Source: Nematocida homosporus
Lineage: Eukaryota; Microsporidia
Assembly (NCBI RefSeq): GCF_024244095.1
Contig: NW_026250686.1
Span: 62,001-126,000 of the forward strand
Direction of reading: 5' to 3'
DNA length: 64,000 nucleotides
In this document: positions 1-7,882 of the stretch, one piece after another
Layout of the letters: each line of letters starts with the position of its first letter
Position numbering within the stretch: position 1 is the first letter of the stretch
Notes under the pieces: model-generated
Databases searched by the model: none
What the model was told of the DNA's origin: nothing
What the model saw: only the letters and a program-made list of their open reading frames with translations
Made by a program: the position numbers and the translations under genes

Positions 1-391
1 TTGGAAGTTCTGCTAAGTTTGTTAAATTTAGATGGTTTTAGATGTTTATTTAGAAGGTTTATGATCTTAAGAATTTTTATTAAAAATTTCCTTTTCGGGT
101 AATTTTTGGAATTTTCACTTACCCAAAAAGGAAAAAAACCAAACTCAACCAAAACTCAGCCAAAACCATTTCTATACTAATAAAATCATCTTACGTCAAT
201 ATATTCTTATCTTAACTTACCTCAACTTAACTTAACATCACATTAACCCAACTTAACTCAACACCACTACCAATATACTACAACTTAACATCATCTTAAC
301 CCAACCCAACCCAACTTAACCCAACCCAACTTAACCCAACCCAACTCAATCCAACCCAACCCAATAGTAGATATTCTCTCTTTTATTTTTC
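1..391. repeat. Low-complexity intergenic DNA upstream of U2
   Basis: No gene seen. Positions 180-365 are C/A-rich pentamer-like tracts (AACTT, AACCC, AACTC). Near 88-135 an imperfect inverted repeat (TTTCCTTTTCGGGTAA and its near complement TTACCCAAAAAGGAAA) could form a hairpin. The C/A-rich polarity matches that upstream of other plus-strand genes here. Confidence 0.6.
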
Positions 392-510
392 AACACTTCT
401 CAAGGCATTGCTTTGATCGAGTGTAGTATCTATTTTATCCGGCTGATTAGTCGGAAATAAGCATGGGAAGATGCTTGCTTGCTTGCTGGGATCCTATGGG
501 GCACCAGCCT
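392..510 (+). ncRNA. U2: U2 spliceosomal snRNA
   Basis: This is the snRNA that pairs with the intron branch site. The 5' part contains CTTCTC followed by GATCGAGTGTAGTATCT (about 414-431), which closely matches the conserved U2 5' region; GTAGTA (423-428) is the branch-site pairing element. Downstream are three small hairpins: 439-444 with 449-454 (stem IIa-like), 459-464 with 471-476 (AAGCAT/ATGCTT), and 485-489 with 504-508 (terminal stem). I see no clear Sm-site sequence between the stems. The ends are estimates. It lies 31 bp upstream of the CK2 start codon. Its presence implies that spliceosomal introns exist elsewhere in this genome, although no gene in the window needs one. Confidence 0.85.
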
Positions 511-541
511 TAGATTTAATTACTTCGTCTTATTTTTTATT

Positions 542-1519
542 ATGGTTATCGAAACACAGTCTCGAGTATATACTAACAATGCTATTCAAAAGGGTCCTGC
601 CTACTATGAATACTCTTTATACAAGCTAGAGTACGGTAATATTGATACTTACAAAATTAAGGACTATATAGGTAAAGGAAAGTACTCTCAAGTCTTTAAA
701 GGGACAACAAAAGATCGGAATTTATGTGTTATAAAGGTCTTAAAGCCAGTCCGCGAGAAGAAGATCTGTCGGGAAGCTAAGATTCTAAAGACTTTAGTAG
801 GATTACCCAATGTAGTTCAGTTATTAGATATAGTTAAAGATCCAGAATCTGGAACTAGAGCTTTAGTTTTCAAGTATCAGAAGCACGAAGAGACTCGGGC
901 TTTATTCAAACGTTTTACATTAGAAGATATTAGGTATTATAGTCGTGAGATTTTAAAAACACTTGATTCTGTGCATTCTCTGGGTATTATGCATCGTGAT
1001 TTAAAACCGCACAATATAATTATTGATCATGATTCTAAAGAAATCAAAATTATTGATTGGGGTTTAGCTGAGTATTATATTCCAGGTACAAGTTATAGTG
1101 TTGGTGTGGCTAGTATGCATTTTAAAGCTCCTGAATTATTGGTTAATTATCGGCATTATGATTACTCTTTAGATCTTTGGACTTTTGGTTGTGTTCTTTG
1201 TGAGATGGTTTTAAAACGGATGCCGATGTTCAATGGTTCTTCTAATGAGGACCAACTTGCCAAAATAGTGAAGGTTCTAGGTAAAGATAAGTTTACCTTT
1301 TACATTCAGAAGTATGGGATTATTCCCTCTCCTAATCTATTGGCGTGTATTAAGAACTGTCCGAAAGAAGGACTCTGGCCTAAACTCAAAGAAGAGGCCA
1401 GTAAAACCTTTGGGGCGCACACTAAACAGATCTTTGAAGTACTAGAAGGTGTTCTCCAGTACGACCACCAAAACCGACTAACTGCCCAAGAGTGCTTAAA
1501 CCTACCTTTCTTCCAGTAA
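542..1519 (+). CDS. Casein kinase 2 catalytic subunit alpha
   Basis: A 325-aa acidophilic Ser/Thr kinase acting in nucleus and cytoplasm. The N-terminus has the CK2-typical SRVYT stretch. The glycine loop GKGKYSQV is at about 44-51, the catalytic lysine at 65, HRDLKPHN at 151-158 and the CK2-type DWG (instead of DFG) at 172-174. The basic substrate/regulatory segment (REKK) after KPV is present. In the activation region it reads VASMHFKAPELL where most CK2 alphas have VASRYFKGPELL, so an Arg and a Gly are replaced. An in-frame upstream extension begins with TTG inside the U2 gene; ATG 542 fits the family start. An AATAAA lies at 1639-1644. Identification is secure. Confidence 0.95.
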   Translation: MVIETQSRVYTNNAIQKGPAYYEYSLYKLEYGNIDTYKIKDYIGKGKYSQVFKGTTKDRNLCVIKVLKPVREKKICREAKILKTLVGLPNVVQLLDIVKDPESGTRALVFKYQKHEETRALFKRFTLEDIRYYSREILKTLDSVHSLGIMHRDLKPHNIIIDHDSKEIKIIDWGLAEYYIPGTSYSVGVASMHFKAPELLVNYRHYDYSLDLWTFGCVLCEMVLKRMPMFNGSSNEDQLAKIVKVLGKDKFTFYIQKYGIIPSPNLLACIKNCPKEGLWPKLKEEASKTFGAHTKQIFEVLEGVLQYDHQNRLTAQECLNLPFFQ

Positions 1520-2022
1520 GTCTTCATTAGGATTGAGTTGGTGTTGAGTTGGTGTTGCGGTGGTATTAGGTTGATATATCTTATTGAGTTGGTATATCAT
1601 ATATCTTTAGAATAAGTCTTTAGATCTATTCGTCTTTCAATAAACAATGATCCATTTGGGTTATGATTGTGTTGTGATTTATGTTATGATTGTGTTGCTA
1701 TCATCTCTATTTCAGTGTGGATAGTTAGATATGCTTTTATGATTGTCTTGTGTGATTAATACAAATTCTAGTAGTACTTTCTCTTGATAGAATGTAGTAG
1801 TGCATTTGTTGAGTGTATATAGTTGTTTTCTGCGGTCCGCCATTTACACGCTCGTATTTATTGATTCGCAGGTCTGTTTATAGATAGGGAAATTTCCTTA
1901 TTAGACAATTCTCTTCCTGCCTTTTCCGGACCGGGTATGTTCTGCTAGGAACATACAACATATACGACCGTGACTGAAAAGATGACGTCATCTCAAAATA
2001 AGATTTTGTTGGTCTTATGTTT
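1520..2022. repeat. Convergent intergenic region with repeat R3 copy
   Basis: G/T-rich pentamer-like DNA follows CK2, then a copy of the 140-bp repeat I call R3 (1821-1960, running from AGTTGTTTTC to ACATACAACA), then a TGACGTCA palindrome at 1983-1990. No coding region is seen. Confidence 0.7.
1821..1960 (+). repeat. R3 repeat, copy 1
   Basis: About 140 bp, sharing with the copies at 2998-3139, 13062-13201 (inverted) and 14411-14550 the blocks AGTTGTTTTCT, GTATTTATTGATT, CAGGTCTGTTTATAGA, TTTCCTTATTAG and ACATACAACA. This copy is the most diverged; its CC(A/T)6GG box is broken. Confidence 0.85.
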
Positions 2023-2856
2023 TTAGAAGTGCCCGTTGGGTTGATTGGATCGGAGTGTGGTTAGCAGCTGTTCGTATTGTTGTTGATAGCCCATCAGAAC
2101 ACTGTTCCAGGATATGATCTTTTGTCTTACTTCTTGTACTCGTTGCTGCATTTCGCCCGGTGCTAATCCACGGAGGTAGCCGTCTAGTTTTTGTACCCAA
2201 CCTGGGAATGGCTCAGTGTTCTGATCTATCTCGCACATAGCTGCTTGTATTTGGCCTCTTAATGGTAGTTCTTCGAGTGTTTTTGGGTCATCTACCTGGG
2301 GTTCTGAACCATTGTTTACTAATGGGGTTAATCTGTTTATATGAGAAGTGTGCCACGCTATTAGGAATTTACGCACTCTTTCGCTTAATCCAAGGTCTAC
2401 TTGATTCACCCACTCTTGTTCTTCAGCAGTTAGTGTTGGTTTTAAAGGGGTTGGTTGGATTGGGTGTCTTGTAGTAGACCTAACTGGAGTTCTTATGTGG
2501 CCGCCCCTCTGGAATGCTGCCGGGCTCTCATTATTATATTTAATAAGCCCTCCCGATGTAGAGGGTTGGTTATCAAGAGATTCACCCTTGTGATCAACAT
2601 ACCACATGGATTTACCTACTTGCCGGTATTTCCCCTCATCAAATACCTGTTTCTTCTTAGATAATTTCCGGTAAACAACAACGGAGGCAATAATAAGTCC
2701 TATTAATAGTACTAAAGCTCCGATAAGACAAAGTATGGCGAGAGGGTTAGTGATATCAAAAGACGAAGTAATAGTTTTAGTAGAGGGGGATCCTATAACA
2801 CTTGAAGAGTGGCGTTGAGAAAGTTCAGCAATGCCTTGTTGATTGATAGTAGCCAT
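2023..2856 (-). CDS. Single-pass membrane protein, paralogue of 13228-14157
   Basis: I do not recognise this 277-aa protein. One transmembrane segment lies at about 38-63, followed by a basic stretch (YRKLSKKK) and a hydrophilic C-terminal domain, suggesting a type I-like topology with a short N-terminal part. It shares length, topology and scattered motifs (SFDI before the membrane segment, QSSTSG, LTAEEQ, DGYL, QQY(E/Q)QLL) with the protein at 13228-14157, so the two are paralogues. The upstream flanks of both genes are also conserved, including a CC(A/T)6GG box 42 bp before the ATG. The gene is bracketed by two R3 repeats in the same orientation (1821-1960, 2998-3139). A species-specific surface or endomembrane family is my inference. 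Confidence 0.75.
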   Translation of the reverse strand: MATINQQGIAELSQRHSSSVIGSPSTKTITSSFDITNPLAILCLIGALVLLIGLIIASVVVYRKLSKKKQVFDEGKYRQVGKSMWYVDHKGESLDNQPSTSGGLIKYNNESPAAFQRGGHIRTPVRSTTRHPIQPTPLKPTLTAEEQEWVNQVDLGLSERVRKFLIAWHTSHINRLTPLVNNGSEPQVDDPKTLEELPLRGQIQAAMCEIDQNTEPFPGWVQKLDGYLRGLAPGEMQQRVQEVRQKIISWNSVLMGYQQQYEQLLTTLRSNQPNGHF

Positions 2857-2897
2857 TGATACTTTAAAAAAACCAGGGTTTATAATTTAGAAAATTT

Positions 2898-2907
2898 CCT
2901 AATAAGG
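2898..2907. promoter_or_regulatory. CC(A/T)6GG (CArG-like) box in a palindrome
   Basis: CCTAATAAGG inside the palindrome 2893-2912 (AATTTCC...GGAAATT), 42 bp upstream of the ATG at 2856. The same box is 42 bp upstream of the paralogue at 14157 and 41 bp upstream of the unrelated gene at 12194. CC(A/T)6GG is the known consensus for MADS-box factors such as SRF; a regulatory role here is inferred. Confidence 0.5.
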
Positions 2908-2997
2908 AAATTATTCCGTTACCAGAAAAAATAAATTCTGAATTGATGAAGTAAAATCCGAATAAAAATCGATCAAATCCATTGATTATGTAGTACT

Positions 2998-3139
2998 CAG
3001 TTGTTTTCTTCTGTCCGCCATTTACACGCTCGTATTTATTGATTTACAGGTCTGTTTATAGACAGGAAAATTTCCTTATTAGGTAATTTTCTTCCCGCCT
3101 TTTTAAAACCCGGGAATGTCCTTTTAGGAACATACAACA
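2998..3139 (+). repeat. R3 repeat, copy 2
   Basis: Same orientation as copy 1, so the membrane protein gene at 2023-2856 sits between direct repeats. A perfect CCTTATTAGG lies at 3074-3083 inside a longer palindrome (GAAAATTTCC...GGTAATTTTC). Confidence 0.85.
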
Positions 3140-3149
3140 TACTCAATAC

Positions 3150-3520
3150 GAAGTCCATCTTAACTAATACATACTCTATGAAAGATATTACTTGAGATAA
3201 GTATTGATGTCTTTTATTAGATAAATATGAGTGTCTTAAGATAGGATTGCGTTAGTGTTGGTGTTGTTATTGATGTTAGTATTGCTAAATAGTGAGTGGT
3301 TTTGCCAGTAATCAGGCTAATTGTAGTGCCGTTACCCAGCCACTACTTCTTCCTCATACTAAATCACTTATTCATTGATTGATCGCATTAGTATTTGGTT
3401 TGTATTTGGTTAGTAAAGAATTCGAATGGTATCAACTTTTAACGGATACTCTGGCATTATCAAAATTTGAGTATGACGTCATATCATCGCCTACATTCAC
3501 TACTAACCCAATAGGTACGT
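3150..3520 (+). repeat. R1 (degenerate) plus R2 dispersed repeat
   Basis: The order matches 12560-13080: ACATACTCTATGAAAG-type block, CTTTTATTAG-type block, GCCAGTAATCAGGCTAA-type block, the GTAGTG hairpin, then R2 with GATCGCATTAGTA, GAATTCGAAT and AAATTTGAGTATGACGTCAT. No ORF of note. Origin unknown; a decayed non-autonomous mobile element is one possibility. Confidence 0.7.
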
Positions 3521-4074
3521 CTTTAATAAAGTTTGGATTAGTTAAGATTGAGTTAGCATTGAGTTAGTATACTAAATAGTGGGTGGAATAGGTACTGGTC
3601 GTATGAATGCATTATCTAACCAACCATAATCCAATCATAACCCAAACATAACTTACCTTAATCTAAAACTGCAACGTCATCCCACAATCCCCATCATTCA
3701 TCAATTAATATACTGTTACAGATCAACTTACATCTCCACAAGACCATCCCAACTACAACTTCAGACTAAGTTTCAAAATAGGATCTAATTCAATCACATC
3801 ATCTACTAACTCAATCTAACTCAACTCAACTACATCATCTACCAACTCAACCCAATCTTAACCCAACTTAACTCAACTTAATACCTTATTAAACTAAAAT
3901 CAAAATCAAAATCAAAACTAAAATCAAAACTAAAATCAAAATCTTAACCCAACCAACTACAACCAAACCAACTCCAACCAATACTAACCCAATCCTAACC
4001 CAACTAAATACTAAACCAAATACTAAACTCAATCTTATCTTATCCCAATTTATTGTCTCTTTTTTTTATTTACT

Positions 4075-7000
4075 ATGAAAGGGGATGAACGTGAATGGGC
4101 TGCTTTCCTTAACGCCCGTCGTGGTTTATTTGTTTCTGGTGTTTCTGGAATTTTCACAACTTCAGCTGAAGATAAGGCTCTTAAAATCGATTTTGAAGCG
4201 GCAGCAAGAATGCATCCTACCCACTTACCACTCGGTTTTGACGTAGAAACACTCAAACAAGAACGCAATCGCCTTCAACGCGCCAAAGCTGACCAAGCCA
4301 TCCATAATCTTCTGCAAAAATATGCCGAGCGTAACCGTATCAATCTATCAGACCTTATGCAAAATCCAAAAGCTTATCTCTCCCAACAAAATACATCTGA
4401 TGCTTTTAATACTCTTCTAAAGATAAGAAAGATAGGACTCTTACAAGAACAAAAGGTTCTTAGACGTAATGTTTATCGTGGTATCAAAGAAATCTTATCT
4501 CCCCACTTACTTTCAGCCGCTAATACTTCTACTGCCCATCTAGAAGAGAATCTTTATGACTTACGCGCCTTATCTGAACTAGAAACCAGGCACTTAGCAG
4601 CAGGTGAGGCTAAGAAGGTCGCTTGGTGGCTGGGAACGATGAAGCTAGTCAGACAAGCAGCACTAAGGATGGCCCAAATGCAAAAGGATCAAACGGCTAA
4701 TCAGCAACGTATCTTTATTGCCGTTAATGCCATTCATGATAAGCACAAGAAAGAGGAGGAGAAGGCTAAGAAGAAGGCAGAGAGGGCTAGAATTCAAGCA
4801 CTTAAATCAAATGACGAACAGGAGTACTTAAAGCTAATTAGACAGGAGAAGAATACACGACTAACGCACATACTGCAGAAGACTGATGAGTATATTGCCC
4901 TACTTAAGGCTAGAATTCGTTTACAACAAGGAAGTCTAGTTGGAAGTAGTAGTTTATCTAATCAAAATCAAAATCAAAATCAAAATATTAGTAGTTTATC
5001 TAATCAAAATCAAAATCAAAATCAAAATATTAGTAGTTTATCTAATCAAAATCAAAATCAAAATCAAAATTTATCTAACCCAAATCAAAATCAAAATCAA
5101 AATCAAAATTTATCTAATAATGAAGCTTTGCCTTCCCATGAAACAACTGATTACTTTGATGCCGCTCATAGTGCTAAGGAACAGATCAAGGAACAACCTA
5201 GATCAGTGGCTTATGGCCAATTACGTGAGTATCAATTAAAAGGTGTTGAATGGATGGTTTCTCTTTATAATAATAGTTTAAACGGTATTTTGGCTGATGA
5301 GATGGGCTTGGGGAAGACAGTACAAGCGATTGTTTTTATTTGCTATCTTTTGGAGAAGAAACAGGTAAATCTACCTTTTTTGGTGGTTGTACCCTTATCT
5401 ACCTTTTCTAATTGGTCTTCAGAATTTGCCCGTTGGGCTCCTGGTATTAAAGTCCTGGCTTATAAAGGTGATCCTAGTCAACGTCGTGATCTTAAGAAAG
5501 AAACACTCACTTCTCATTTTAACGTACTTTTAACAACTTTTGAGTATGTAATTCGAGATAGAGCTTTCTTATCTAAGATATCTTGGTTGTATACTATTGT
5601 AGATGAAGGACACCGGATGAAAAATGCTGGATCTAAGTTATGTACTGTTATGAATACTTACTATAAGTCTAAGTTTAGGTTACTTTTGACCGGTACACCC
5701 TTACAGAACAGCTTACCTGAACTTTGGTCTTTACTTAACTTTGTACTTCCAAAGATCTTCTGTGCTGGTGGTTCTTTTGATGAGTGGTTTAGTGCTCCAG
5801 TAGCCCATGCGGGTGAGAAGATTGACTTGAATGAAGAAGAGGAGTTACTTATTATTAAGCGGTTGCATAAAGTACTTAGACCTTTCTTACTGCGGCGGTT
5901 GAAGAAAGACGTTGAAGCCGGTCTACCAGAAAAGGTAGAGACTGTTATCAAGTGTCGTATGTCCGGCTTACAGAGATCTCTTTATAATGAAGTCCGATCA
6001 GCTGCTGCTAATAAGCAAGAAGGCACTAAGCGTTTAAACAATACTATTATGCAATTACGTAAGATCTGTAATCATCCTTTTGTCTTTAGTACGGTAGAAG
6101 AAGCAGTTAATCCGGCTAAGGTTAACAATGAAATGCTTTATCGAGTTTCAGGGAAGTTTGAACTTGTCCGACGGATGTTGCATAAGCTTTGTGCTACTGG
6201 CCATAAGGTTTTGGTCTTCTTCCAAATGACGCAAGTTATGACTATTATGGAAGATATGTTAGTAATGGAGGGAGTTAAGTACTTAAGACTGGATGGAGCT
6301 GTTAAGGCTGAAGAAAGAGCAGAATTAATTGCTCAATTTAGTGATACAACAGCTCAGCATTCGGTCTTTTTATTGAGTACACGAGCGGGTGGATTGGGTT
6401 TGAATTTACAAGCAGCTGATACAGTGATAATTTTTGATTCTGATTGGAATCCACATGCTGATCAGCAGGCACAAGATCGGGCCCATCGGATTGGTCAGAC
6501 TCAGGAAGTAAGGATTTTCCGGTTAGTAACGGCCGATTCGATTGAGGAGTATATCTTGCAGAAAGCCACGCATAAGTTGCATGTGGATGAGAAGATTATT
6601 CAAGCGGGTAGATTTGATAATCGGACGACGCATGAGGAGAGGGAAGCATTACTACGGAATATATTTGAAGGTGAAGGGGGTGAAGGGGATGATTCTTTAG
6701 CCGTGACGTCAGATGCTGATTTGAATCGAGTCCTAGCCCGTACTCCGGCTGAACTAGCTGCTCTCCAGGAGATGGATGCAGGTGGATTGGGTCCAACTGA
6801 GCTGTATGCTGGACCTGCTCCTTCCTTACTGGGGGCGGAGTTACAGGAAGTGGCTGAGGAGGAAACGGGTCCCCGGCGGCGGAAGAGTGCGGCTTGGGCG
6901 GGTCGGCGGCAGGCTCGAGTGATTGCCCGGTGTGAGGAGATTCTAGAGAGTATTATGCGGAGTACGGAGAGTGGTCGACGTCGGGCGGTCTTATTTGAAG

Positions 7001-7227
7001 AACTACCGGATCCAAGTATTTATCCGGACTACTATGAGTATATTCAGTCGCCTATCTCTTTAGCGGAAATTCGGGACAATTTGGAGTCGTATGCTAATGT
7101 AGCTGAGTTTGCCAGTGATGTTCGTAAAATGTGTGATAATGCGATGGCGTATAATGCGGAAGGTAGTGCGGTGTATCGAGATGCCGAGCACTTTTTAGTG
7201 CTGCTGGAAACGCTGACTGAAGAATAG
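4075..7227 (+). CDS. SWI/SNF-RSC type ATPase (Sth1/Snf2) with bromodomain
   Basis: A 1050-aa nuclear chromatin-remodelling ATPase. HSA and post-HSA regions lie at about 165-290 (AERARIQALKSNDEQEYLKL, then TRLTHILQKTDEY). An Asn/Gln repeat from about 295-345 is encoded by a 6-bp microsatellite. The helicase core has DEMGLGKT at about 407-414, the DEGH box at about 511-514, an LLTGTPLQN motif and the C-terminal helicase lobe with RAGGLGLNLQ and DRAHRIGQ at about 770-808. A bromodomain fills about 955-1045. HSA plus post-HSA plus bromodomain places it in the Snf2/Sth1/Brg1 group, not ISWI or Chd1. ATG 4075 follows a T-rich tract. AATAAA is at 7235-7240. Arp5 of another remodeller (INO80) is also in the window. 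Confidence 0.95.
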   Translation: MKGDEREWAAFLNARRGLFVSGVSGIFTTSAEDKALKIDFEAAARMHPTHLPLGFDVETLKQERNRLQRAKADQAIHNLLQKYAERNRINLSDLMQNPKAYLSQQNTSDAFNTLLKIRKIGLLQEQKVLRRNVYRGIKEILSPHLLSAANTSTAHLEENLYDLRALSELETRHLAAGEAKKVAWWLGTMKLVRQAALRMAQMQKDQTANQQRIFIAVNAIHDKHKKEEEKAKKKAERARIQALKSNDEQEYLKLIRQEKNTRLTHILQKTDEYIALLKARIRLQQGSLVGSSSLSNQNQNQNQNISSLSNQNQNQNQNISSLSNQNQNQNQNLSNPNQNQNQNQNLSNNEALPSHETTDYFDAAHSAKEQIKEQPRSVAYGQLREYQLKGVEWMVSLYNNSLNGILADEMGLGKTVQAIVFICYLLEKKQVNLPFLVVVPLSTFSNWSSEFARWAPGIKVLAYKGDPSQRRDLKKETLTSHFNVLLTTFEYVIRDRAFLSKISWLYTIVDEGHRMKNAGSKLCTVMNTYYKSKFRLLLTGTPLQNSLPELWSLLNFVLPKIFCAGGSFDEWFSAPVAHAGEKIDLNEEEELLIIKRLHKVLRPFLLRRLKKDVEAGLPEKVETVIKCRMSGLQRSLYNEVRSAAANKQEGTKRLNNTIMQLRKICNHPFVFSTVEEAVNPAKVNNEMLYRVSGKFELVRRMLHKLCATGHKVLVFFQMTQVMTIMEDMLVMEGVKYLRLDGAVKAEERAELIAQFSDTTAQHSVFLLSTRAGGLGLNLQAADTVIIFDSDWNPHADQQAQDRAHRIGQTQEVRIFRLVTADSIEEYILQKATHKLHVDEKIIQAGRFDNRTTHEEREALLRNIFEGEGGEGDDSLAVTSDADLNRVLARTPAELAALQEMDAGGLGPTELYAGPAPSLLGAELQEVAEEETGPRRRKSAAWAGRRQARVIARCEEILESIMRSTESGRRRAVLFEELPDPSIYPDYYEYIQSPISLAEIRDNLESYANVAEFASDVRKMCDNAMAYNAEGSAVYRDAEHFLVLLETLTEE
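4962..5117 (+). repeat. (AATCAA)n microsatellite inside a coding region
   Basis: Hexamer repeats are arranged in a higher-order unit (ATTAGTAGTTTATCT then AATCAAAATC repeats), encoding NQNQ blocks separated by SSLS. The same hexamer occurs in intergenic DNA near 3895, 7256, 18535, 56345 and 60341. Confidence 0.9.
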
Positions 7228-7882
7228 TAATCCTAATAAATGTTTAAGATAAGATTTTGATTTGGTTTTGACTTTGATTTTGATTTGATTTTGATTTTGA
7301 TTTGATTTTGATTTGCTTCTGATCTTGATTGAGCTAGTATTACGTTATGTTCTGTTATTATGTTATGATTTTGATATCTAGCGTAATTAGATGGCAATAA
7401 GTTGATATTGTATTGGGTTAGTACTAACTTAGTACCAATCTAATACCAATCTAATACTAACTTAGTACCAATCTAATATGACGTCATCTTATTTCAACTC
7501 AACCAATACTCACTCAATAAACGACATCACTACTTATCTCAAGTACTATATTTAATAGAGTATGTGTTGGTCTTGAGTACTCCACCCAATCTAAACTTAC
7601 CTTGATATCGAAGTTGTGAATGAATAAATCAGTTGGTGTACGAATTGGGTTAGTATTTAGATTTAGATTAAACTGCCAATCTGCTAATAACAAATCATCT
7701 CATAATCTATACTTAACTGACCCCAACCTAACCCAACCTAACATTCACATAACCTTTACTTTACTTTACTTAACTTAATCTATACTTTACTTAACTTAAT
7801 CTATACTAGCCCAATGTGAGATTGTTTTAAAAAGACAAATGCTGGCTTACAATTTTGGGATTGAGTTGGGTTTGGATTTATT
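7228..7882. repeat. Convergent intergenic region with inverted R1
   Basis: It starts with TTTTGA hexamers and G/T-rich DNA. A partial R1 in minus orientation lies at about 7475-7580 with TGACGTCA at 7479-7486 and the TAATAGAGTATGT end. From about 7720 the tract becomes C/A-rich toward the stop of the minus-strand gene. No gene seen. Confidence 0.65.

Larger units (their letters stand above)
2857..4074. repeat. Repeat-rich divergent intergenic region
   Basis: It contains R3 copy 2 (2998-3139), a degenerate R1 (about 3150-3346) that ends in a small hairpin (3323-3346, GTAGTG...CACTAC), an R2 copy (about 3340-3520) with TGACGTCA at 3474-3481, and C/A-rich pentamers plus an (AAAATC)n tract near 3895-3950 before the SNF2-type gene. 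No convincing gene. Confidence 0.75.

Noticed and set aside
479..541. N-terminal extension of CK2 starting at 479
   Set aside because: It begins with TTG, lies largely inside the U2 snRNA and makes a hydrophobic leader not found in CK2.
4940..5239. 99-codon frame rich in Ile/Lys
   Set aside because: Shadow frame of the AATCAA repeat inside the SNF2-type gene.
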